64,000 bases of DNA, taken from positions 1,377,001-1,441,000 of the forward strand of contig JAPPUL010000068.1 of assembly GCA_026874595.1 (NCBI GenBank), given 5' to 3'. The position numbers were made by a program, and so were the translations under genes. The notes under the pieces are model-generated. The model saw nothing but the letters and a program-made list of their open reading frames with translations. It ran no database searches and had not been told where the DNA came from. Of the stretch, positions 1 through 7,432 are shown piece after piece. Positions within the stretch are counted from its first letter, which is position 1. The number at the start of each line of letters is the position of its first letter. The DNA comes from Sipunculus nudus (lineage: Eukaryota; Annelida; Sipuncula; Golfingiida; Sipunculidae).

Positions 1-1
1 C

Positions 2-1258
2 CCAATAAAAGAAGATTATGAGGCTTTATTTACAAGTAATAATTATGGTATTGGATTAGAGGGTGAGGGTTTAGGGGAGTATATAAAATCAATAAATAAG
101 CTTTCTTATGAACTTAACGATGTAATAAGCAAAAGTAAGCTTAAGGGAGAGGATAGTTATCTTGCAATGCGGGTTAGTTTTCCGGTTTTAAATGATCTTG
201 ATTTTATAGATATACTACTAATTAGCTTATTTATAGGGTTAATAAAGTATCCGTTTATTTTTGTAATAGGCAAGAAGGCATCATTTTTGGGTCTAAGGGA
301 GAGTATAAGCAATAAGGGACGTTTTATAGTATTTGCTACTTTGGTTTTAATAGTTGGGAGTTTTTTTTATGTCTTAAAAGATGATAATAAGATACCAACA
401 AATTATAAGAAGCTTTTGGTAAGTCATTTTGAAAGTGATTTATTAAAAGGAAGTGCTAAAAGTGAAGAAAGGAATGCCTTTGCAATATTTCCGCCTGTTT
501 CTTTTGGTTTTAATGAGAGTATAATAGAAGAGAAGTTACAAAAGCCTACTATTTGGGATTCTGGTAAAGCTAAGAGCGCTACAAGGCACATTTTTGGTAC
601 AGATGACACAGGACGCGATGTTCTGGCGAGGATAATATGGGGGGCAAGGATTTCTTTATCAGTAGGCTTTGTAGCAGTATTAATATATGTTACAATAGGG
701 ATAATATTAGGCTCTATAGCGGGTTATTTTGGAGGGCTTGTAGATCTTTTGTTATCACGTTTTATAGAGATAGTGATATGTTTCCCAGCGTTTTTTTTGA
801 TACTAACAATTATAGCCTTTGTAGGGCCAAGCATTACAAATATAATGATAATAATAGGTTTAACGAGTTGGCCTGGGATAGCGCGTCTTGTACGGGGTGA
901 GTTTTTGCGGCTACGCAATGAAGATTTTGTTGTATCAGCAAAGGCACTTGGCGCATCTGATATAAAGATAATATTTAAGTATATCTTGCCTAATTCCCTA
1001 ACCCCTGTATTAGTATCGGCAACATTTGGCATTGCCTCATCAATGCTTATAGAAGCAGGGCTTAGTTTTTTAGGTTTTGGAGTTCGTGAGCCTTTCCCAA
1101 GTTGGGGAATGATGATTAGTAGTGGGCAAGGGGATGTATTAAATTACTGGTGGCTATCTTTAATTCCTGGCATTGCGATATTTATATCGGTTACAAGTTA
1201 TAACTTGCTAGGAGATGCCCTGAGGGAGGCCCTTGACCCAAAGATGAAAAGTTTATAA
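2..1258 (+). CDS. Oligopeptide/dipeptide ABC transporter permease, OppC/DppC family (5' end outside window)
   Basis: This is an inner-membrane permease of a peptide-type ABC importer. The frame is open leftward to base 2, giving 418 visible residues, so the true start probably lies before the window. An internal ATG at 167 would be only a secondary start. After a first membrane segment and a soluble stretch, the family motif FGTDDTGRDVLAR appears. Several membrane spans follow, then the cytoplasmic EAA-type loop (SAKALGASDIKIIFKYILPN) that docks on the ATPase, and the family's C-terminal LSFLGFG...PSWG pattern. The long N-terminal part before FGTDD exceeds that of the E. coli permeases. The stop overlaps the stop of the convergent xth gene by 6 bases. 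The substrate cannot be read from this subunit alone. Confidence 0.9.
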   Translation, partial: PIKEDYEALFTSNNYGIGLEGEGLGEYIKSINKLSYELNDVISKSKLKGEDSYLAMRVSFPVLNDLDFIDILLISLFIGLIKYPFIFVIGKKASFLGLRESISNKGRFIVFATLVLIVGSFFYVLKDDNKIPTNYKKLLVSHFESDLLKGSAKSEERNAFAIFPPVSFGFNESIIEEKLQKPTIWDSGKAKSATRHIFGTDDTGRDVLARIIWGARISLSVGFVAVLIYVTIGIILGSIAGYFGGLVDLLLSRFIEIVICFPAFFLILTIIAFVGPSITNIMIIIGLTSWPGIARLVRGEFLRLRNEDFVVSAKALGASDIKIIFKYILPNSLTPVLVSATFGIASSMLIEAGLSFLGFGVREPFPSWGMMISSGQGDVLNYWWLSLIPGIAIFISVTSYNLLGDALREALDPKMKSL

Positions 1259-2035
1259 GTCTATATCCAGATATATAGGGCAGTGATCAGAACCCATAAC
1301 CGATGAGCAATAATCCACATCTTTTACTTTATCGACTAAATCTTTTGTTATAAAAAAGTAATCTATGCGCCATCCTATATTTCGCTCTCGTGCTCTTGTA
1401 ACATATGACCACCAACTATATGTATCTTTTTTGTTTGGATTTTTGTGTCTCCATATGTCAATATAATCATGTTCCACTAAACGCGAAATCCATGCTCGCT
1501 CCTCTTTAGTAAAACCAATAGAATGTTCATTTTGGTCAGGCCGTGCAATATCTATTCTTGTGTGTACTATATTAAAGTCGCCGCATATTATTAAGCTTTT
1601 ACCTTTCTTTTTAAGTTTTTCAATATGTTCTAAAAAGGCTTCATAAAACAAAAGCTTATATGATAACATCTGAGTACCATCCGCTTTAGCACCACCATTT
1701 GGGAAATATATATTTAAAAGATGGAACTTCTCAAACTCAAGTTCTATAATCCTGCCATCAGGCACATATATATCAGGTATATCATAAAATGTATAATTTA
1801 TACTTAAAGCCTCTTGCTTGGAATATATGCTTGTACCGGCATAACCTGGCCTTGTTCCATTATGATAATATAGTTTAAAGCCCTTAATTTCTTTAATATC
1901 ATCACTTAGTTTGTCTTCTAACGCTTTTGGCTCCTGAAGACATACGATATCAGCATCTATACTAAAAAACCATTCAAAAAAACCTTTCTTTACTATTGCC
2001 CGAATCCCATTAACATTCCACGAGTATATTTTCAC
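1253..2035 (-). CDS. xth: Exodeoxyribonuclease III / AP endonuclease
   Basis: A 260-residue endonuclease/exonuclease/phosphatase-fold enzyme of base-excision repair that cuts DNA at abasic sites and degrades 3' ends. Visible motifs are WNVNGIRA at the N-terminus (metal-binding Asn), LQEPKA (metal-ligand Glu), GDFNIVH, IGWRIDYFF and the C-terminal GSDHCPI with the catalytic Asp-His pair. Length is normal for the ExoA/Xth family. The start codon is GTG, with an AGGA element about 10 bases upstream. The gene is convergent with the peptide permease and lies 15 bases downstream of panE on the same strand, so the two are probably co-transcribed. Family assignment is secure; the choice between xth and exoA names is only nomenclature. 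Confidence 0.95.
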   Translation of the reverse strand: MKIYSWNVNGIRAIVKKGFFEWFFSIDADIVCLQEPKALEDKLSDDIKEIKGFKLYYHNGTRPGYAGTSIYSKQEALSINYTFYDIPDIYVPDGRIIELEFEKFHLLNIYFPNGGAKADGTQMLSYKLLFYEAFLEHIEKLKKKGKSLIICGDFNIVHTRIDIARPDQNEHSIGFTKEERAWISRLVEHDYIDIWRHKNPNKKDTYSWWSYVTRARERNIGWRIDYFFITKDLVDKVKDVDYCSSVMGSDHCPIYLDIDL

Positions 2036-2050
2036 CTTATAAATCCTTTT

Positions 2051-2998
2051 TTATATAGCGCTTATATTTGTTTTAGTTTTAGTTTGGTCTAATAATATAT
2101 TTATGATTTTGTAACAGTAGCTGTTTATAGGAGAGTTTATACCATGCTTTTTTGCCTTGAGAAGAAGATCGCCAAGTATTGCATCAAGCTCTAATGGTCT
2201 ATTATTTAAATAATCTTGTAACATTGATGTTTTAAAGCCGTATAAATGTTTTGGCAAGTCAAGTTGCTTCTCTATGAAATTATCACTTATGCTATATCCA
2301 TATTGCCTTGCAATAAGTGCTGTCTCATTCATCGAACCACGCAGAAGTGAAAGTCCATACTCGCTTTTTATAAGCTGGCCAAGTTCCTTTTTCGTTATAG
2401 TCGAAAGTGGATTATATGCCGCATTCCATACAAGTTTCCCCCATTTAAGATGCATTATATCCTCAGATGAATATGTCTCTATACCAGATTCTTTTAATAT
2501 GTTATACAAGTTTTTAACAAGTTCAGCGTTTTTACCTTTTTCATAAGAACCAAGTTGAAAACGGCCGCCACCCATATGATTTACCGTATTGTCATCTGTT
2601 TTTCTAACTCCTACAAATGCGCTTGCGGGAATGAGTTTATCTTTTGCTATGTAATTAAGAAGTAAATCCTCACTTGATACGCCATTTTGTGTTGTCATAA
2701 AGAATGACTTTTCAAAAATTTTCTTTGGCAGCTTAGAAAGTAAACCCTCAACGTCATAACTCTTTGTAGCAAGTATTACCAAATCATAATCAGGATCAGA
2801 GGGCAAAGCCTCGATAACAAAGGCCTTAACAGAAAAAGATTCAATAATGCTACTCTCAACTTTAATGCCAGAAGTCTTTATCATGTCATAACTATCGCCT
2901 CTGCTAAAAAAGGTTATTTTAGCTTTTTTACTATATCGTGCAATATGGCCTCCGAAAAATAAGCCTATTGCTCCAGTCCCAATTAATAATATATTCAT
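2051..2998 (-). CDS. panE: 2-dehydropantoate 2-reductase (ketopantoate reductase)
   Basis: A 315-residue NADPH-dependent reductase that converts 2-dehydropantoate to pantoate in pantothenate/CoA synthesis. The Rossmann motif GTGAIGLFFGG opens the protein. The middle holds TQNGVSSED and the cofactor/substrate-domain segment MHLKWGKLVWNAAYNPLSTIT, with the conserved Lys and Asn of the ApbA/PanE family. The C-terminal helical domain is complete. The ATG start is supported by AAGGAT 6-7 bases upstream. It lies between ispF and xth, all on the minus strand. Some PanE paralogues reduce other 2-keto acids, so the exact substrate is inferred from family membership. Confidence 0.88.
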   Translation of the reverse strand: MNILLIGTGAIGLFFGGHIARYSKKAKITFFSRGDSYDMIKTSGIKVESSIIESFSVKAFVIEALPSDPDYDLVILATKSYDVEGLLSKLPKKIFEKSFFMTTQNGVSSEDLLLNYIAKDKLIPASAFVGVRKTDDNTVNHMGGGRFQLGSYEKGKNAELVKNLYNILKESGIETYSSEDIMHLKWGKLVWNAAYNPLSTITKKELGQLIKSEYGLSLLRGSMNETALIARQYGYSISDNFIEKQLDLPKHLYGFKTSMLQDYLNNRPLELDAILGDLLLKAKKHGINSPINSYCYKIINILLDQTKTKTNISAI

Positions 2999-3051
2999 AA
3001 ACGTTATCCTTAAACTGTGCTTTAAAAGCTCCTATAAAATAAACCCATAAA

Positions 3052-3555
3052 CTATTTTCTTATAAGGCATGTGCAAAATACTCCAATTCCCTCTCCCCTG
3101 CCTATAAAGCCTAACTGCTCAGTTGTCGTTGCTTTAATGCTTATTCTATCTTTTGTAATTTCAAGGGCTTTGGCTATATTATCTTTCATTTCGTTAATAT
3201 AATTACTAAGCTTTGGTTTTTCACATAATATTGTTGTATCGACATTAAGTATCTTGTATCCCCGTTTTTGAACCAGAGCGTATGAATGTTTAAGTAGCTT
3301 TATACTTGAGATTCCTTTATATTTAGGGTCGGTGTCGGGATAATGTTTACCTATATCTCCAAGCGAGAGTGTTCCAAGAATGCTATCAGACAAGGCATGT
3401 AGTAAGACATCAGCATCTGAGTGTCCTACAAGCCCTTTGTCATAAGGGACTTCAACACCACCAAGTATAAACTTTTCTCCTTCTCTTAAAATATGAACGT
3501 CAAAACCATTGCCAACTCTTATATCATTCAAAAGCCGATACCTTAAATAATACAT
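3052..3555 (-). CDS. ispF: 2-C-methyl-D-erythritol 2,4-cyclodiphosphate synthase
   Basis: The fifth enzyme of the MEP isoprenoid pathway, forming MEcPP as a zinc-containing homotrimer. Metal ligands are visible in GFDVH (Asp-x-His) and in GHSDADVLLHA. The C-terminal TTTEQLGFIGRGEG signature is intact. At 167 residues it is about ten longer than usual. IspF proteins normally start just before (R)(I/V)GxGFDVH, so a TTG codon 8 codons in, giving a protein that starts at NDIRVGNGFDVH, is an alternative start. No convincing ribosome-binding site decides this. ispG of the same pathway lies far away at 37969-39033. Confidence 0.95.
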   Translation of the reverse strand: MYYLRYRLLNDIRVGNGFDVHILREGEKFILGGVEVPYDKGLVGHSDADVLLHALSDSILGTLSLGDIGKHYPDTDPKYKGISSIKLLKHSYALVQKRGYKILNVDTTILCEKPKLSNYINEMKDNIAKALEITKDRISIKATTTEQLGFIGRGEGIGVFCTCLIRK

Positions 3556-3690
3556 TTAAAATAAAGATATAAAATGTATGCCAATAAGTATATTAAGATA
3601 TTCTTTAATCGCTATATAGTTTTTTTAGTTTTCGGAGGACTTGTATAAATTTATTTGCTTATTTATAGCAAAACGTATGTTTAACTTATA

Positions 3691-3732
3691 TTACAAACTA
3701 AGTATTACAAACTAAGTATTAGAAACTAAAAA
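3691..3732. repeat. 14-bp tandem repeat, about 2.5-3 copies, upstream of the GH57 gene
   Basis: Two exact copies of TTACAAACTAAGTA (3691-3704, 3705-3718) are followed by a degenerate third (TTAGAAACTAAAAA). They sit in the 225-bp divergent gap between ispF and the GH57 gene, about 50-90 bases before the latter's ATG. This may be an operator repeat or a product of replication slippage, like other short duplications in this window. Confidence 0.7.
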
Positions 3733-3780
3733 CGTTTAATATAGGCTTATGCACTAAAGCCATTTTAAGATTAAGTTATT

Positions 3781-6315
3781 ATGAAATATCTTTGTATACA
3801 TTCACATTTTTATCAGCCGCCGCGGGAAAACCCATGGCTTTCCTCTATACAGTATCAGGCCTCAGCACATCCTTATCATGATTGGAATGAACGTATAAAT
3901 GCACAGTGTTATAAACCTAATGCCTACTCAAGGTTAATGACAAAAGACAATAAGATTAAAAAGATAATTAACAATTATTTATATATGAGCTTTAACTTTG
4001 GTCCCACATTGCTTTCATGGCTTGCGGATAAGGATATAAAGACATATAATAAGATATTGGAAGCGGATAAGATAAGTTTGGATCTTTATAACGGACATGG
4101 TAATGCAATAGCGCAATGCTATAATCATATAATAATGCCGTTGGCGTCGCTAAAAGATAAGGTAGTGCAGGTTTTATGGGGGATTGAGGATTTTGTATAT
4201 CGTTTTGGGCGTTATCCTGAGGGCATGTGGTTACCCGAGACGGCAGTAGATAATGAAAGTCTTTTAGTATTGGCGGATTATGATATAAAATATGTAATAC
4301 TATCCCCTTATCAGGCAAAGGCATTTAGAGGTCTTAATAAAGCTGGGTCTAAAGAAGGGGAGGGGGAATGGATATCGGTTGAGGGAGGAGTTATAGATCC
4401 TTCGAGGGCGTATCGGTATAAGATATTGGATAGGGAAGGAGGAGTTACAGATAAGCATATAGACATCTTTTTTTATGATGGAAGGATATCAAAAAGCATA
4501 GCCTTTGATGGACTGCTTAAGGACGGCTCAAAGCTTTCCAAACGCTTACTTGAAGGGTATTCTAATGAGCGAGAGCATCCGCAGCTTTTAAACGTTGCAA
4601 CAGATGGCGAGACATATGGGCATCATTTTGAATTTGGGCAGATGTGTTTAAGCTTTGCGTTAATGGATCTTAAAGAGCGTCATGGAGTTGAGCTAACAAA
4701 TTATGGAAATTATCTTAGAAAGCATCCGCCTGAGAATGAAGTATTTTTATATGAGAATACGTCCTGGAGTTGTTTTCATGGGATAGGGAGGTGGCAATCT
4801 GATTGTGGATGTAAGATAACAGATAATGCGGGATGGACACAGGAGTGGCGATTACATTTGCGGGAGAGTTTAGATTTTTTAAAGGGGGAGTCAGACAAGC
4901 TATACGAGAGGAGTTTAAGCAGTTATGTAGAAGAGGTATGGGAAGCACAGAAGGGGTATATAGGTGTTATATTGGGCAAGGAGGGGGGGGGTGAATATAT
5001 AAAGAGGGTATCTAAAAAGGATTTAACAGATTTGGAGGTAGTAAAGTGTCTAAAGCTTCTTGAGATGTCAAGACAAAGTTTACTAATGTTTACAAGCTGC
5101 GGCTGGTTTTTCGATGACATATCGGGTATAGAGACACTGCAAATATTAAAGCACGCCTGTTGTGTAATAGAGTATGCGAAAGAGTTTGGAGCGAGTGGTC
5201 TTGAGGGTGAATTTCTTAAACTGCTTGACATGGCAAAAAGCAATGTGACAAAACATGGGAGTGGAAGGGATATATATGTAAATGAGGTAAAAAAGAGCAT
5301 AGTAAGCCAAGAGGCTATTGTGGCCTATCACGGGCTTTTGCGGGTGGTTAAGGAGGGTGAGGGTGCTTTGGGCTTGGCTATTACATTATATAATCAAAAA
5401 CTTATATACAAAGATTATTATGAGACTATCTATTCATTTAATGATGAAAAGCTACATATAGTACTAGGCTTTTTGGAAGCAGAAGCACAAAAGACATTAG
5501 AGACGAATGAATATATATATATAGTGTTAAAGCGCGGGCAGGGTTTAAGTTGCTGGGTATGTGCTGGTAATGATTTTGGATATGTAAAGGGGGAGGTTCT
5601 AAGGTTATTGAGGGAGGGGTTATATTCGAGCTTAGAGAGTCTATTAAGGGAAGAATTTGGGTGTAGGCGGTATGGACTTAATGTTTTACAAATAGGTGAT
5701 GTAGATGTATTTGATGGATTAGTAGATATAGGATTAGTAGAGGAGGCTTATGAGAGGTTTTATAAGACTAATAAGGAGCTATTAGATATATATATAGGAG
5801 GAGGTTTTAAGATAGATGGTCTTTTAAAAGATATTTATGGATATGAGCTTAGGAAGCGTCTTAGTGTTTTAATAGAAGGTTTTATATTGGATAAAGAAGA
5901 TATAGAGAATGAGGGTGAATTTAGTGAAGGGAGTTTATCTTTATTGGTTAAAGATGTAGATAATATATTTGATGCTATGGAATCATTTGGGAAGGAGGAC
6001 AAAAGTTGTGCTATAAAGCTTTTAGAAGGAGAGGTATTAAAAGGTTTGAATGAGGTTTTACAAAGAGGGATAAATATAGATATAAGTAAACTAAAGAAGA
6101 TATATTATATTTTAGATTTGGGGATAAGGTCAAAGTTCAGCTTAAATACATGGGCAATACAAAATAAATATATAGAAGTATTAGAAGGGCTAGAATGGGG
6201 TTCTGATTTGGGATGTGCAGGAGAAGATAGAGAGATAGTAAAAGAGCTATTTAAGGGGATTGGGAAACGGTTGAATTTTACAGAAGAATATATAATAAGC
6301 TTGCAAAAGGATTAG
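3781..6315 (+). CDS. Glycoside hydrolase family 57-like protein with DUF3536 region
   Basis: An 844-residue protein of the GH57/DUF3536 type. GH57 enzymes act on alpha-glucans (amylase, branching enzyme, 4-alpha-glucanotransferase) with a retaining mechanism. The N-terminus starts HSHFYQPPRENPWL, matching GH57 region 1. GMWLPETAVD (around residue 160) contains the expected nucleophile Glu, and ATDGETYGHH (around residue 280) the second acidic residue. The long C-terminal half (about residues 300-840) is the helical DUF3536-type region, which has no known function. The protein has no signal peptide and is therefore likely cytoplasmic, perhaps acting in glycogen or maltodextrin metabolism. That role is inference; no other glycogen gene is nearby. 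It is followed 63 bases later by ndk. Confidence 0.85.
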   Translation: MKYLCIHSHFYQPPRENPWLSSIQYQASAHPYHDWNERINAQCYKPNAYSRLMTKDNKIKKIINNYLYMSFNFGPTLLSWLADKDIKTYNKILEADKISLDLYNGHGNAIAQCYNHIIMPLASLKDKVVQVLWGIEDFVYRFGRYPEGMWLPETAVDNESLLVLADYDIKYVILSPYQAKAFRGLNKAGSKEGEGEWISVEGGVIDPSRAYRYKILDREGGVTDKHIDIFFYDGRISKSIAFDGLLKDGSKLSKRLLEGYSNEREHPQLLNVATDGETYGHHFEFGQMCLSFALMDLKERHGVELTNYGNYLRKHPPENEVFLYENTSWSCFHGIGRWQSDCGCKITDNAGWTQEWRLHLRESLDFLKGESDKLYERSLSSYVEEVWEAQKGYIGVILGKEGGGEYIKRVSKKDLTDLEVVKCLKLLEMSRQSLLMFTSCGWFFDDISGIETLQILKHACCVIEYAKEFGASGLEGEFLKLLDMAKSNVTKHGSGRDIYVNEVKKSIVSQEAIVAYHGLLRVVKEGEGALGLAITLYNQKLIYKDYYETIYSFNDEKLHIVLGFLEAEAQKTLETNEYIYIVLKRGQGLSCWVCAGNDFGYVKGEVLRLLREGLYSSLESLLREEFGCRRYGLNVLQIGDVDVFDGLVDIGLVEEAYERFYKTNKELLDIYIGGGFKIDGLLKDIYGYELRKRLSVLIEGFILDKEDIENEGEFSEGSLSLLVKDVDNIFDAMESFGKEDKSCAIKLLEGEVLKGLNEVLQRGINIDISKLKKIYYILDLGIRSKFSLNTWAIQNKYIEVLEGLEWGSDLGCAGEDREIVKELFKGIGKRLNFTEEYIISLQKD

Positions 6316-6378
6316 AATATATTATACTATAGAGCTAAAGTTAAACAATATATAGGATATAAAAAGGATATAAATATA

Positions 6379-6804
6379 ATGGTTGAGAGGACATTATCGA
6401 TAATAAAGCCAGATGCAGTACGTTCAAAAAAGACAGGCAAGATAATAACAATGTATGAAGAACATGGTTTTTCAATATTGGGACAAAAAAAGCTTTTGTT
6501 GAACAGAGAAGAAGCTATGGTGTTTTATGCAGAACATAAGGACAGACCATTTTTTGAAGAGCTTGTAGAGTTTATGATATCAGGGCCTATAGTAGTCCAA
6601 GTGCTTGAGAAGGAAAGTGCAATTAAGTCAAACCGTGAATTAATGGGAGCAACAGATCCAAAAGAAGCAAAAGAGGGGACAATAAGGAAGTTATATGCAA
6701 ATAGCAAGGGAGAGAATGCGGTACATGGTTCTGACTCTTTAAGTAGTGCGGCGCGTGAGATATCGTATTTTTTCAGTGAATCTGAATTATTGAAAGCGGA
6801 GTAA
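6379..6804 (+). CDS. ndk: Nucleoside diphosphate kinase
   Basis: A 141-residue enzyme that transfers the gamma-phosphate of ATP to other nucleoside diphosphates through a phospho-histidine. The N-terminal [12 protein letters not shown] signature and the active-site NAVHGSDS (phospho-His near residue 116) are complete, as is the [14 protein letters not shown] segment. Length is standard for bacterial Ndk. The gene directly precedes a 71-residue unknown gene, whose ribosome-binding GGAG overlaps the end of ndk. The two are probably translated from one message. Confidence 0.97.
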   Translation: MVERTLSIIKPDAVRSKKTGKIITMYEEHGFSILGQKKLLLNREEAMVFYAEHKDRPFFEELVEFMISGPIVVQVLEKESAIKSNRELMGATDPKEAKEGTIRKLYANSKGENAVHGSDSLSSAAREISYFFSESELLKAE

Positions 6805-6808
6805 TATT

Positions 6809-7024
6809 ATGAATAAGATAAAGACATTAATAACAAAATCGCACGGGATAATAAGATCAGAAATAAATAATGATCTACAAAAGACGAATCCTTTGGCAAG
6901 TCGGGGGATATATCTTGTTGAACTTGGCAGTGGAGTTATAAGGGGCTACGATACATATAAATATGCATTTGATGAGGTTAGTGGAGATATTGTTAGAAAA
7001 GAGAATTTCGTAGACGATGAATAA
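6809..7024 (+). CDS. Small conserved-looking hypothetical protein (71 aa)
   Basis: I do not recognise this 71-residue soluble protein. It starts 4 bases after the ndk stop, with GGAG within the ndk end as its ribosome-binding site, so it is very likely real and coupled to ndk. The composition is mixed and charged with no membrane segment. The central GIYLVELGSGVIRGYDTYKYAFD looks like a small beta-rich fold. The C-terminus is acidic. No function is proposed. Confidence 0.65.
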   Translation: MNKIKTLITKSHGIIRSEINNDLQKTNPLASRGIYLVELGSGVIRGYDTYKYAFDEVSGDIVRKENFVDDE

Positions 7025-7084
7025 ACATTAAAAGACTAATAATCAGAAGAATAAATGTCCTATAAATTGTCTTAAAATATTACA

Positions 7085-7103
7085 GTGTCTTAAAATAAGA
7101 CAC
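7085..7103. promoter_or_regulatory. Perfect 19-bp palindrome within a TGTCTT repeat cluster
   Basis: GTGTCTTA-AAA-TAAGACAC is a perfect dyad with 8-bp arms. TGTCTT recurs at 7068, 7086 and 7108, with the flanking TTAAAATA shared by the first two. The cluster lies in the 240-bp gap between the ndk-linked small gene and the 54-residue membrane ORF. It could be an operator or a weak hairpin; function is inference. Confidence 0.45.
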
Positions 7104-7212
7104 AGGTTGTCTTGAAAAGCGATACAAATCATACAAAGCCAATCATTAAAACCTTTTGTAGAAGTCAGATATAAATATAATATAGTTTTAAAGTAGTTGG
7201 TACTTCTTTTGC

Positions 7213-7245
7213 ATATATAATCGAGTTAGAATTACGATTATATAT
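7213..7245. promoter_or_regulatory. 11-bp inverted repeat just upstream of a small membrane-protein gene
   Basis: The arms ATATATAATCG (7213-7223) and CGATTATATAT (7235-7245) match perfectly across an 11-base spacer, an arrangement of one helical turn per arm and spacer. The repeat ends 7 bases before the AAGGAG ribosome-binding site (7253-7258) of the ORF at 7265. It could be a dimeric repressor operator, or an mRNA leader hairpin controlling that ORF. Confidence 0.5.
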
Positions 7246-7264
7246 TAAAGTATAAGGAGTCTAT

Positions 7265-7429
7265 ATGAGCAGTAAAGCTATTAAGATATCATTAATAATA
7301 TCAATTTCCTTATTTATCTTAAATTTATTATTTGTTAGCTATATTAAAAGTACAATTGATGAGAAAGTAGTTTTTCCACTATCGTTTAAAGAGTTTGTGG
7401 TTAAGACAGTAAATACATTTGATATATAA
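7265..7429 (+). CDS. Small single-span membrane protein (54 aa)
   Basis: A 54-residue ORF with an AAGGAG ribosome-binding site 7 bases upstream of ATG. A short basic head (MSSKAIK) is followed by one hydrophobic span (roughly residues 8-26: ISLIISISLFILNLLFVSY) and a 28-residue polar tail. It ends 3 bases before the end of the convergent lon gene. Its own dyad-containing leader suggests separate regulation. I do not recognise a family. Small hydrophobic proteins of this size include regulators of membrane complexes and type I toxin-like peptides, but nothing here decides between them. Confidence 0.6.
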   Translation: MSSKAIKISLIISISLFILNLLFVSYIKSTIDEKVVFPLSFKEFVVKTVNTFDI

Positions 7430-7432
7430 GTA

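Noticed and set aside
167-1258. Complete peptide permease gene starting at 167
   Set aside because: The reading frame is open without a stop back to base 2, so 167 is probably an internal Met of a gene cut by the window edge.
7265-7429. Type I toxin peptide
   Set aside because: Size and hydrophobicity fit, but there is no antisense RNA evidence and the 28-residue polar tail is long; I kept it as an unassigned membrane protein.
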